Origin: Capitella teleta | Lineage: Eukaryota; Annelida; Polychaeta; Capitellidae | NCBI GenBank assembly: GCA_000328365.1 | Contig: KB308736.1 | Location: 27,515-91,514, forward strand | Direction of reading: 5' to 3' | DNA length: 64,000 nt | Shown: in pieces, positions 37,554-48,908 of the stretch | Numbering within the stretch: the stretch's first letter is position 1 | Layout: the number at the start of each line of letters is the position of its first letter | The notes under the pieces: model-generated | The model's input: the letters and a program-made list of their open reading frames with translations, nothing else | Database searches by the model: none | What the model was told of the DNA's origin: nothing | Made by a program: the position numbers and the translations under genes

Positions 37554-38828
37554 TATTGTTCATTGATATATCTCAAGACTGTATATAAATTATGTTTAAT
37601 TAATAACGACCAACGACTCTCGAGTCTCTTTAAGCAAATTATGCTTTCTACCTAGCTTCAGAGTTTTCATTGCAAGTTCACAAATCTCTTGACAACGACC
37701 TTTGCAATCAGAATACCAATAAAACATCTTTGTAAACATTGCAATATAGAAAAATATAATTTATTATTCTTTTGTGCATCATTGGTTGTGCAAATATAAA
37801 TTTTGAAAGTCACATAAATATTGAAAGTCTGGCAGTAGGACAAAGCACTAGTTACATCAGCATGGTGCTCACCTTCATTCCAAATATAACTTCTTTTTTT
37901 TTTCGGGAGGGTAGGGGGGACCTTTGGTGTAGCAGCAAGTTCTTCAGGGTCATCGACTGGATTTCAGCCGAATATATGGTGGTCGCTGTCATAATCATTT
38001 CCTTGTTGCAGTCATGTCCATTTTGTACTGTGTGCGATACGGTGCTGCTACAGATACTTACTACTCCCGCCTCTAAAATAAGGAGCATGAAAGACAAAAA
38101 TGTCTTTGGATATTTGGATTATACATGTTTTCAATGATATACAAGAAAACATCAGTATACATTACATAAATGAAAATGAAATGAGAAAATACTGTGTTCG
38201 GACTTCAATGTTTCGTGACTATTTTCAAATCCCAGGGTGTGTGATATGCAAAGCAAATAAAATCCTCAAATATACTTATATAGGAATTCATAATGCCATT
38301 CAAAATTTTACCTAATATGTCTATAAAGAGATTATGCCAAGAAAATGGTACCTCAATGAACTCCTTTTTGAGCTATAGATTTTATTGGTACCCTAATCAA
38401 ACCCCCTATTTGTAGTGGCCATAATTCAGTATTTTTGAATTTTTGAGAGATTGATGAAACTTTATTTATACATTCTTGTTCATTTTTTAGTTAGTTATTG
38501 AGTATTACTTATCAAAAGTAAAGTGTCATCCTGAACGACACTCTACAAGTGGCAGTATACAGGAAACACATACTATTTGCATGAACAAGTGATGGTCCAC
38601 TGACACTATTTAAATCCAAGTATGCCCTTATATTCAACCTCTATAATGATTACCTAGATCGATGAATAAGGGATATACTACATTAATCAACATGATGCCG
38701 TCGTTTAGGCAGCTAAGAGGGAAGCCCCAAATAACCTACGACACCAAATCCTCAACCACCTCATTCCTTCCTCTTGCTAAATCTGATTAGAGAAACTCGA
38801 GAAAGTTTGACAGGAGAATAACATTTGA
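37554..38828. other. Intergenic, no gene seen
   Basis: AT-rich DNA with several short chance frames. No repeat or domain recognised. Confidence 0.5.
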
Positions 38829-38887
38829 GCGGAAGTACCATAAACGAAACCGGAAGTCTTGATGAAAACGAAAGCAAAACTGAAACT
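38829..38887 (+). promoter_or_regulatory. Cluster of ETS and ISRE/IRF-like motifs
   Basis: Within 59 bp there are two ETS sites, GCGGAAGT (38829-38836) and CCGGAAGT (38850-38857). The second overlaps an IRF half-site as GAAACCGGAAGT. Next come an exact ISRE core, GAAAACGAAA (38864-38873), and the related AAAACTGAAACT (38876-38887). Known IRF and ETS proteins bind such motifs cooperatively in immune genes. The cluster lies ~240 bp beyond the 3' end of the cGAS-like gene. Which gene it serves, if any, is unknown. A donor-like GTAAGA follows near 38909, so it could also be the promoter of an unseen transcript. Confidence 0.35.
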
Positions 38888-39129
38888 ATTAGCATATCGT
38901 TTCAGTGCCAGTAAGATTTTCGTCTCTTTTTCTTGTGTCCTTCTATCTTATATTCATTTATATTCATAAAAGGCTTTCTTTTAATGCCAATCTTTAAATT
39001 CAAATACTTGCAACTGTATAGTTTATTAATTGTAGATGATCAGGGAAAAGAGAGTATTGGTTATGTACAACTTTTATTTTGACAGCTCAGGTATGAGTGC
39101 AATAATTATACATTACAATGCGTAATTAA

Positions 39130-40521
39130 TTACTTGCGAGTATAATAAAAAGTGATAATTGCAGTGATCACAAGAAATAGAATTGCAAATACGCAAGCGA
39201 TTATTATTATAATCGTTTTACATGAGCAGCATGAGTCATCACTCTCATTCCATTTATCAATCTTTGTTGTGCTGTCAACTATTACATCGGGGATTTCATC
39301 GATATTCTGCTCAGGAGAAAGTAGACTCATGTTGATGACTTCAGAAGGGTTTCTCTGTGCAGGACGAGGTCGGCTCTTCTGTTCAGGACGAGGTCGGCTC
39401 TTGTTGAGGATCTCAGAAGGATTGCTCCGTGGAGGACGAGGTCGGCTGTTGTCGTGGAAATGAGCAATGCTATTCTGAATGGGAGTAAAGTGATATTCAA
39501 TAATAAAGCCTCTGTTCTTCGCGTCATCAGCTCGACACCGAATAGCTCTCATTAACTGTGATTTTGATGCCACAGATTTTAAATATCCCGCCAAATTTAT
39601 TAGAGTGTCCTCATTGTATGGCTCTAAAATATTAAATTTCTCATCTAAATACGGATAAATCAGCATTTCTCCACTGGACAGAATTTCAGACATGTAGATG
39701 AGGAAGTCTGAAAGGTTCTTGTTCATAGATTCATTCAGAATACATCTTTGTTTCTCGTCGTAATACCAGTGCATCATGGCTGTTTTATAAATGTACGATG
39801 GTACTATGTCCATCGGTGTGGGGCCCAGACTTAGCTTTATGGCTTTTGTGATCTTGAGAATTTTCTTTGCCTCAAAGGGCAGACTCGTGGCATAGTGTCC
39901 TTCTCCATTAGAAAAAGATTTTCTCCACCATCTGCCGTCTCCATTGAGAATATGTTTAGGTGGTTTGGCGATGAGCCAAGTTTTCTCCAATTGGACCAAA
40001 GGTACAACGTCCACCGAGAACAGTTTGCGTGACGCGTCGCGAACATGCAGAGTAATTGCGGGTCCCTTGGTTGACACGTTTAATTCATAAGCTCCGCCAT
40101 AGTTGTTGACAAAACGCTGAATTCCTCCCTGAAATGAGGAATGCACGAAAGTTGCTGACAGGTACTTTCCGTCTTTACAATTAAGAGGAATACTGTTGTC
40201 ATCCAATCCATTGACACCGATAATTCTTGCAAACCATGGGTCTTTTCGGCATTCCTCCATTAACCAATTCTTCTGTGAGATATTCACTGGGATGAGCACA
40301 TCGAACTCATCAGGTTCCACGACTTTTAGACCCTCAAAGGAACTACCTCTCCCAATCGGGAAATCAATATCACAACATCTGTCGTCCTCTTTCAGAAACG
40401 TGATAACCTCTAAAATCACTTTATTGTAGATTTCCATCATCTCAGCCATCTCTGAAGGATTGATGTCAACGTAATCCTTATAGAAGGACTCCAGTGCACT
40501 GTCTAGCTGGTTGGACTTCAT
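39130..40521 (-). CDS. cGAS-like (Mab-21 family) nucleotidyltransferase with C-terminal membrane anchor
   Basis: A single-exon gene of 463 residues. Residues ~1-345 form a Mab-21/cGAS nucleotidyltransferase fold. The helix motif is GRGSSFEG (G59, S60, S61) and the metal-binding acids are E72 and D74 in PDEFDVLIPV, compared with NEFDVMF in human cGAS. The third acid is D171 in FSVDVVPLV. All three catalytic acids are therefore present, unlike in the catalytically dead Mab-21 relatives. Family members sense nucleic acid and make cyclic dinucleotides that activate STING. No cGAS-type zinc ribbon was seen. Residues ~358-395 are a Pro/Arg-rich linker with three SRPRP repeats. A Cys cluster (DSCCSCK) comes next, then a ~25-residue hydrophobic helix (436-460) ending YTRK, a tail-anchor layout. 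Membrane localisation and activity are inferred. The start is the first ATG of the frame. Confidence 0.88.
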   Translation of the reverse strand: MKSNQLDSALESFYKDYVDINPSEMAEMMEIYNKVILEVITFLKEDDRCCDIDFPIGRGSSFEGLKVVEPDEFDVLIPVNISQKNWLMEECRKDPWFARIIGVNGLDDNSIPLNCKDGKYLSATFVHSSFQGGIQRFVNNYGGAYELNVSTKGPAITLHVRDASRKLFSVDVVPLVQLEKTWLIAKPPKHILNGDGRWWRKSFSNGEGHYATSLPFEAKKILKITKAIKLSLGPTPMDIVPSYIYKTAMMHWYYDEKQRCILNESMNKNLSDFLIYMSEILSSGEMLIYPYLDEKFNILEPYNEDTLINLAGYLKSVASKSQLMRAIRCRADDAKNRGFIIEYHFTPIQNSIAHFHDNSRPRPPRSNPSEILNKSRPRPEQKSRPRPAQRNPSEVINMSLLSPEQNIDEIPDVIVDSTTKIDKWNESDDSCCSCKTIIIIIACVFAILFLVITAIITFYYTRK

Positions 40522-41353
40522 TCCTGAAGTGCAAGTGAAAAGGGTACTTTTATTATTTCGTCATCCATTCATTACAAGTGATATTATTCGGGGTATTTTT
40601 GATTGCTTTATAAAAAAGACATTTGTTCGTGTACATGTATCAAATCAATGCACCCGCGAACCATTCCCCCATGGGTGTGATACTCAATGTGCTATCCACC
40701 ATAAAAGAAAAAAAAAGGTATATAATATTATTATACAGTCAACTGTAACGAATAACAATCATAATTCGCATTCAAATCGCCCGTGTATCTCCCGTGGCCC
40801 GATCGTGTGAAGTACATCTTGAAAATTGAGTAAACAATTGTGTGCATTTACTTATCCTCGAATATATGATTATAATTATTATATGATATACATGTATAAC
40901 ATATAATTGTATAGTATTATACGATTGATACCACATTACATAATTATGATAATTATGAAATGTATTTTTTTTTTTTATGATCAGAAAAACTATTTCGCAC
41001 TTGCCTCGTTATCAGCTTTGGGCACACCAACGCACAAATTCAGAACTTTGCTACAGATTTGCTTCGATTCTGAAGTCTCCACGTCATCTAGTTTCTCTTC
41101 TATGGTTATTCAAACTCATACTGACACCATTTTCACTCGATAAAATGGGTATTCCCCAGGGTGTAAACAAGTTGACAACAAGGTCAAAACATTAGAAAGG
41201 AATAAATGTTCTATGGTCGGAGAAAAAATATTTTGGCAACCTTTTAGAGCACTGAGTGAAACCCATCTTTCGAAAAAACATAACCAGTCATAAATCCAGA
41301 ATGCCAAAACCAATGACCATGTTCCGATAAACGAATGTTCTATTCTTACAATC
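40522..41353. other. Intergenic upstream of the cGAS-like gene
   Basis: Promoter side of the cGAS-like gene. AT-rich, with no strong motif or gene recognised. Confidence 0.45.
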
Positions 41354-41452
41354 TAGCTCCCCAAGCAGCATCGTAGCGTGCGCCACTGAAAATAAAAATC
41401 ATTAGGAAAATGATTATTGTGTGGTGAGAACACCGCGACACCTGGGGAGCTA
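41354..41452. mobile_element. Small terminal-inverted-repeat element, copy A
   Basis: 99 bp bounded by TAGCTCCCCA and TGGGGAGCTA, a perfect 10-bp inverted pair. The same left end (TAGCTCCCCAAGC, then GTAGCG nearby) recurs at 58569. This suggests a short non-autonomous element (MITE). Confidence 0.5.
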
Positions 41453-41725
41453 CCAACACTCCTGCTTCAGGTAGAGCACAGAATTTGGGGTTCTCTTTAA
41501 TTCAGAGTACTCGCTTCGAATATGCATTGCTCGATCGGGATCGCAACTTAAACTGACACAAAATGACAAATAGTTTGGTTAATTTTCATGAAATATCGAA
41601 TTGCGAAATTTCGGTCGACGTTTCCATCATGTTGTGAAGGTCATGACCCCCTATGGAGGACTCTGATGACAGCCACGGCCTACCTGATTATAATCATTAT
41701 TATCGATGTGCATATATTATTTATA

Positions 41726-42147
41726 CAGGGTGGATTAATCATTAATGAATGTTTAATTTAATCGTTAGTAGTTTTGTTGTTAAAGGAATATTACAGTACA
41801 GATGACCCCTCTGCAAATTATATAGTGCATGCAACTATATAACCTACGCGTATAATCTGGCACGTGCGCCATCCCTTTTATAAGTAGAGAATTTAGTCAT
41901 TAAAGTTTAGTTTTGGGAGAGAGTCAAACTCCGGACACCAAGCTCCGTGAGGCTTGGCAACAGGCCTCTGCAAGTGCGGGAATTCAGGCGAGAGACTTTT
42001 GTGTAAAGAAGTAAGTTTATATATTAAATTAATTATTATGCACTGTTTGTTATTTCCATTTAAGTTTGATTTTGGTGTGTAAATTCTTTTATTTTCTGAT
42101 TTGTTTTCCATTGCAGTTGTTTTCTTTTAAACATTTGATTCCACCCT
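41726..42147. mobile_element. Non-autonomous TA-flanked inverted-repeat element
   Basis: The ends read TA-CAGGGTGGATTAATCA and, in reverse complement, TA-CAGGGTGGAATCA, giving ~10 matching bp with TA at both flanks. This fits a mariner/Tc1-type non-autonomous copy. The 422-bp interior has no transposase-like frame. Confidence 0.5.
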
Positions 42148-42384
42148 GTACGATTGAATAAAAACTTTAAAAGTATAAATTTATATCACTTGGGTATTCT
42201 TACATAAGTTTACATTGTAGACCGAGGGTACCCAAAAACTGAACTCGATAAATTATAATTATTATTGAAAAGTAAAGATTAAACGTTAAACTTTCCGATG
42301 TGTCCGCAGTTATACACGGAACCTGAACATTGCCGAGGGCGATACATCAAGAAGGAGGCCAGGCAAACTGCAGTGCATGTACAT

Positions 42385-42660
42385 TTCACTTCTTGGCTGG
42401 ACTACGCAATTCGCTATTAGCAATGCAACCTGCCTGTTGACTGAAAAACCTGCAATTGTCCCAAAACGCAGCTGCACAGATAATTGTGAGAGTGCCACAA
42501 AGGGAGCACACAACTCCAATCCTCCGAGAACTACACTGGCTACCGGTGGGACAACGGATTGCATTCAAATTATGTGTCCTTATGTTTGAAGCTATCCATA
42601 TATAAAGCCCCAGCCTATATAAAGGAGATTAGATCACTAAAATCCCCGACAAGGACGCTT
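42385..42660 (+). mobile_element. LINE (non-LTR retrotransposon) fragment, 3' end of ORF2
   Basis: The frame at 42450-42604 reads like the conserved post-RT region of CR1/Jockey-type LINEs: QNAAAQIIVRVPQREH, then TPILRELHWLPVGQRIAFKL. The flanking parts continue in other frames (LDYA upstream, KAPAYIKEI downstream), so the copy is frameshifted and dead. Confidence 0.85.
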
Positions 42661-43948
42661 TGATCACATTTATTCGGTACATTAATTAATGTAACCCAGC
42701 CTTACATATTAATTTGATTCTGTTATGTTTCCATGGTATATTCTATTTATATACTAGTACATGTATATAAATTTTATTTGGATATTTGATATTTTATAAT
42801 GGAATAAACTTAAATTAAATAAAAAAGGTTAAATTCTTAAAATTCTGACACAAATCAAAGAAATAGCAAAATTTAGTCTAGTGTATGTTTAGTTTTGTTA
42901 ATTATAATGAATATACTAGCATTGATTGGGTAGAACAAAATCACAAGATAAAAGTGTAATAACAAAAATTCCACTCTGATGAACGGTAGCGTTTAGTTGT
43001 CAATGCCTCTGGGGCGGTTGCACTTTTTGTACTCTTGTTGGTGAAGTTTTTGTTAGAAAGTCGTTTGGTGTTTTCCTTTTTACGCTCCTTTTGTTGTTCC
43101 CATCAGCATACGAGTGATCACCCACCTGAAATGGAGGGAGAAATCAATGTATGCGAGTGGGTATTAATTGCTGCTCACCTTCTTCATTGTGTCTTTCCTC
43201 TGTCCATTTGCGCAAATGACAGCCTTTGTTAGTGATTAAATTAGGGTTCTTACTTTCAAGTTTTTAAGTAATAACAGTTATACAAATAAATAAGCTGTTT
43301 CTAATTCTTCGCTTCAGCTCATGATCATTCATGGAATATTAAACTGTAGTGCCTATGCTTCGATACACTCACACTCCCTCCCCCTCCATAGATAATTAAG
43401 TAAGCAAATGAATAAAAAAATTTACATCAGGAAAAAACAAATCTATAAAAATAACATTAAAATAAATTCACCCACCTTTCGGATGGTTTCTATCACGCGC
43501 CGAAAAAAAAGTAATTTCGCCAGAATCGATGATTCCCAGAGGAATAGAAGATTTCCAAATGAGTGAAAAAACAGCAAGACCCTCAGTAATTCAGAAAATA
43601 CAGAAGTGTAGAAGAACCAGAGTCGAAGATGTAGAGACAAACTGAAAATTTTAATTGTGTAAAGTGGAAGTTGCAGGTAATTATTATGAATATTCGATAT
43701 GTGACGTCACTACTTTGTGTGTAAAGCCTGTTGATTACTACAGGACATCAGTTCATCGCCAATTCCGCTCGCTGCCAAACATTCATAGCCAAGGGTTGAA
43801 GGGGCGGAGCCAAATCTCGTCAGCGTGTAATATTGTCTATACTGAAGCTGAAACAGGAATGCTCTAATATCGCTCATGCTGCCCTACTCACCCCTTTCTT
43901 CGTCGTTTTCCCTCGGCCTCTTTGCTACAGTTGATTCCATCACTTTTA
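42661..43948. other. Intergenic upstream of the ZNF318-like gene
   Basis: AT-rich DNA. The final ~150 bp are more GC-rich and probably hold the promoter and 5' UTR of the next gene. Confidence 0.45.
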
Positions 43949-46900
43949 ATGTCATATAGAGGGCATGACGACCCACAGCGGTCTGACTGGCGCCGATATG
44001 AAGACCGGCGCGAGAGGCCGTCAGCTCCCCGCGACTTCTCCCTGGAGAGTCGGGGCTCCCCTCTCGGCCTCGACCGCGGGGGGCGACGAGACCATCATCA
44101 CCAGAATGACCTCGAAGGCCTGAAAATTCGAATTTCTAATTCCGGGCGCCATGCTGAACCGGTTAAAATGCCTCCGTATGATGATCTTCCTGTTGCCCGA
44201 GGAGATCTTGAAGAAAGCAGACATTTAACACGCAGATACGATGCCCCCAAGGTGATAGCACATAAGATACGCAGTAAAAAATCCTCACTGGTCAGAATAT
44301 ATACACCCTCAGCTGACTTGGTCTGCCTGAAGAGAGCCGTGCCTCAGTACTGTGTTGCGCTGTTTTCGCAATTGTATTATTCGCATTGCATGATGATTTC
44401 TCTTGTTCTCGACTTATAGTCAATGCTATAAATATACTGTAGGAGTACTAATATTGGCGAGGGATTCAATTTGGTGAATTAGGCGAATTAAGAAAAATTG
44501 CCAAATATAATATCGCCCATGCATTAGTATTAAGAATGAACCAAAATGTGTTTCTTTAGCAGTATCACTTTGAGATTTGCCAAAATTATTATCACCAAAA
44601 TAACCAAAATATAGAAAACGCCAAATATTATATTTGCAAATATAAGTATGTGCACAATAATTGAACATTAAAAACCAAATTGTAATCATCACATTTGCGC
44701 TCGTTGGTCACCAAGTAAAAAAAAATTCCATGTCGTAACAAATGCAATAACCTATTGACTGAAGTGTTTAGTGTAATAGTTAATGAGTGGGAAACACTAC
44801 TGGATTTTGTGATATTTCCAAATTATAATTATAATTTTCTGTATCATGTTATTTTAAATCAGATATACTTACAGTAAGTTTGAATTTCCAATTTCCAAAT
44901 CACAAAGAATGTATGTGAATGGGTCTGATTTTTTTATTGTGAGTACACTGGTTTTGAAATATTTCTGCTGAAGGTATAAACTGTCGGTCGATGGAAGGAT
45001 TGGAAATATAGTGAAAATTCACCCTCTGGTAAATTTCCACATTTACTTCACTGTATAATTGAATGTTGCCTTGACAGAACAGCAAGGAAAGATTATGAAT
45101 TACATGAAGCATTTCAGCTTTCTGTTAAGATCTAATTAAGATTGTTTGATTTTGAAGCTGTTTTGATTTTTTGATTGGATTAATTATTATATTTGTAATT
45201 TAAGGACATGGGATTTTATTGGAGAAATAAACGAGAAAAAGAAGAAATAAACTTCTAATTTGGGAAAAGGAAAAAAGAAAAGAAAAAAAAAGTGTCCATT
45301 GAACTCAATTCTGTTAATCGGCTCTTTTGATCTACATTTTGTTCAATGTCTGATGTGTCAATGTTGCTCCAATCATTCAATGTCATTTCAAATTTTCAAT
45401 GCCATGTTCTGCATTTATGAATGTTTAGCCCATCTACAATGTGAGTATTTTGTCATCTGAAAAATCCATTTTAGAATTTCTTTGATTTTCACCTTCGGTT
45501 TTCTTGCCATTTCAGGAAAGTGATGGATTGAAGATCACCGTAGGCAATGAGCGTTACCGTGACAGTGCAGAACGCAGATTTTCAGATCGTCATCATGACG
45601 ACAGGCAGCATTTCTCACATAGTCCAGAGCACAGACCGCGCAGTCACAGCGTACGTAGTGATTCTGTTCGCAGCAAGTCCCCCACCCCGTCACAGGCGGC
45701 TGATTTTGGGCGTGGCACTCTCCCAGATTTGGAAGTGGACTTCAAAGGACCCTCGATCGACATGAACATTTTGAATCCCCATCAACAACAGGATGACACT
45801 CTGAAGAAAGCGCAAGACTTGGAGAAGGAGTTCTACAAACGTCTCTCCTCTCCATTTCTCATGAAACAAGCTGACTCGCCAGCGCCCCCTCTGGAGAAAC
45901 CGTTCATCCCGGGCACCAATTTAGATACGATTGATGATGAAGACGCTTTTCTCTACGGGGAGTCCTCCGAACCGACCCCCAAGAGGTCCTCCTCCCCTTT
46001 AGGTCTCCCTCCCGCCAAGAAGCGAGGGCTCTTTGATGAGGAACCCCCTGTTCATGCCCCAGTACCTCAGCCCAAGAAGATGGTGTTTGAGTACGATAAT
46101 CAGGAGAAGTGTGAACCAAGCAGAGAGCCAACGAAGAAGGCAAAAGTGCAGGCGAAGAATTTGTACGATGACAAAGAAGCAGCGAAGGCTGATTATGACC
46201 CCACGATCGAGAACATCCTCAAGTCAATCGGATTCAACTTTGAACTTTCTAAGCAGACGCAGGAGAAAGCCAAGCGTGAAAGAGAGGCTTCGTTCAGCGT
46301 GGATGAGTCATCGTCGTTCATGGAGGGAGGCGTCGACATGGCCGCTCTCTTCCAGGAAAAACTCAAAGAAGCTGAGCAGAAAGCCGTCTCGGAAAGCAAG
46401 GTCAGCTCACAGCCTTCGTACGAGGAGAAAGCGCGACGCTACCGAGAGGAGCTCATCCAGAAAGCCAAGGCGGAGATGCAGGAGAGGACCAAGCCCAAAC
46501 CGTCAAACCTCTTTGAGGCAGAGGAAGAAAGGCTCGCCTCATTCACCAGCACCATTGATCTCTCTCTTCCACCTATCTCCGGTCCGATGAAGGTCGAGCG
46601 AAAGGCAGCGCGACCAGAAGTCAGAGCAACTTCGCCATCGGGAGATCCAGATGCCGAGTGGGAACGCAGGAGGCAGGAGTTTCTCAAGAAGCTCCAGCAA
46701 CCACGCCTGGAGGAAACGATCGACAAGAAGAGGACGGTGCTGCCCCCGAAGGAGGTGAAGAGAACCGTTCGTGCGAAGGAGCCGGAGTCAGTGAAGAAGA
46801 TCATCAAGGAGAAGGAACAACTGGCGAGGGATTACGAGGAGAAGGAGAAGAGACTGCGAGCGCTCGACAAAGAGCTCGAACGATTGCGCAAGCAGCAGAA

Positions 46901-48736
46901 CGAAATGATGCGCAAGAAGCAGAGAGATCGCGACGTGCATCGCGATCCGCTGCTTCTGGCAAACACAAAACTCCAAGAAGATATCGCTCTGCAAATCAAA
47001 GCTCTACGTCAAGCGGCCGACAAGGGAGGCGGCAAAGATCTGGATAAGTATGAAAGTCTCAGCAGCAGTGATAGCGACGATTTCACAGAGAAGAAAACGA
47101 AGCTGATTGAGCAGAAGAAAAAAGTGTTCATGAAGCCGAAATCTAATCCTGTGCCGGATGCCCCTGTGAAACAGCCGATTGAGGAGAAGAAACCTTTTGT
47201 GAAGCGTATGCATTATGAGTATTTTGATGGCGGAAGTCACTGGTGTCAACAGTGCAACATTGTTACAAACACGATCTTCGATCTTTTTGAACATTTACAC
47301 TCGAAAGGACATCAATCGGTAAGTAAAAATCTTTTCGCTCATTTTGGTCATTAGTTTCTGTTAATTGATATTAGTAAATTAGACTTGTGATAATTAACGA
47401 TTTTGATTTTTTTTACTAAATGTGGTTTAGAAAAAAAAGAGAAATATTTTAAATGCATGCATACTGATCTAATGATTATTACACAAGATTATCGAATTAC
47501 ATTCATCTCAACAGAGAATGGATCTATTCAGTCGACCGTGGGCTTCGGGTAAATTCAAGAATGAAACTCCGAAAGCCCCTGGCATGAAGTCCGTACACAC
47601 TGAGATCAAGGGTGAGTTAAATATTATTGATTAAATTGATGCATTTATTATTTTGATTTTCCAGGGGTTGAGTTCATGATCCCTACTCAAGCCTATTTCT
47701 GCAATTTGTGTAAAGAGTTTTCTGGGGACAGCTCATCGGCTGAACAGCATTTAAAAGCTGAGAAACATAACGAGAAATATCGCGTGAGTTGACTCCTTAT
47801 GATTCATTCGGGATTTAAAATCTTGCCTTTACTAGCAATACGTTGAAGACAACCAGTTCTATGAGAAGAGGTTAGCACTAGACAGAGCAGCGGGAATGGC
47901 TGGCGGTAAGGAAACGAAGAAAGTGGAGAAGAAGAAGGAGAAGAAAGTGGAGATTCCCAAGAAAGAGGAGGTCAAAGTTCACCGCCTTAGTGCGCACCGC
48001 GAAAATGTTCAAGAAGCCAACAAGAAGTCACTCCGTGCACGAAGGTATAGCTCCAGTGGGGAGGAGGTGGAGGAGGGGGTGGAGGTGGAGGAGGAGGAGG
48101 ACATGAGGTTCATCGGACCGAAGGAGAACGATGACAGGAGTAAAATCAACATCAAATTCACCCAGAAGCCAAGTAATCTGCCAGCGAAGAAATCGCTGAA
48201 AGAATTTGTGAAGAAACAGCAAGAAAAGGTTCTGATTGGGGCCACGAAGCAGCCGGTGATCTTTGGTAAGATGCGACAAGCGGCCACCAAAGAGAAGAAG
48301 GAAGTTCCACTGGTCAAGAAGGACATTGGAATGTCCATGTTCAGCGACCCCGTGCCAAAGGTCGCCTTGCCGCAGGTGGGGTCAATCCCACGCGTTCTGG
48401 TCACTTCTCAGCTAAAGGTCGCTCTTACCCCCCCCAAGAATTCCCCCCCGAAAGCTGAAGCTAAACTGCCGTCCCCCGAGCGCTTGTTGCCCCCGGGGAT
48501 AGACCAACCCCCCTCCCCTCCTCCTCCTCTTCCCACCTCCGTTCCCGAGTCAAAGGAGAACGGAGAACAGATTGCACAAGAAGAGAACGGCAGCAGTGAA
48601 GTAATCGAAGGTCAGTGTTCTGTATAATCGCGTTGTCATGGTTACATGTTGTCGTTCCGCAGATCCAAGCAGTGAATGTGAACTTCTGGATATGGGAAGT
48701 GATTTTGAGATTCTGGATGAGTGTGACGCGGATTGA
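43949..48736 (+). CDS. ZNF318: ZNF318-like matrin-type zinc-finger protein
   Basis: Six exons: 43949-44251, 45516-47318, 47515-47611, 47665-47783, 47836-48610, 48663-48736. Phases agree, giving 1056 residues. Recognition rests on three stretches shared with human ZNF318: an N-terminal DGLKITVGNERY motif, a first matrin-type finger HYEYFDGGSHWCQQCNI with C-x2-C...H-x5-H, and RPWAS followed by the second finger YFCNLCKEFSGDSSSAEQHL then HNEKY. Human ZNF318 is a nuclear protein of RNA processing; in B cells it controls long IgM/IgD pre-mRNA. The N-terminus is Arg/Ser/Asp-rich, as in splicing-associated proteins. A long charged helix (~residues 430-510) precedes the fingers, and the tail is Lys/Glu- then Pro-rich with an acidic end (SDFEILDECDAD). 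It is shorter than the human protein (~2280 residues) mainly after the fingers. The ATG was chosen as the first in frame; a TTG-led extension upstream is unlikely. Confidence 0.9.
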
Positions 48737-48777
48737 ATTTGTTTTACTTCTCGTCTGCATGTTGTTCTTGTGTGATC

Positions 48778-48783
48778 AATAAA
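48778..48783 (+). terminator. Polyadenylation signal of the ZNF318-like gene
   Basis: AATAAA 41 bp after the stop codon. Confidence 0.65.
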
Positions 48784-48908
48784 ATTTGTCTCGTTTTTAA
48801 CCCTTCCATACATGTGTGTAATAAGGTGGAGTTTATCATGAAATTAAAACTCTGTTCCTGGAACTCTTAAGCTGTTTATCTTTCCATCTTGTTCTGACCA
48901 TTATGATA

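Noticed and set aside
45904-48404. Antisense open frames over the ZNF318-like exons
   Set aside because: Shadows of the sense coding sequence in GC-richer exons.
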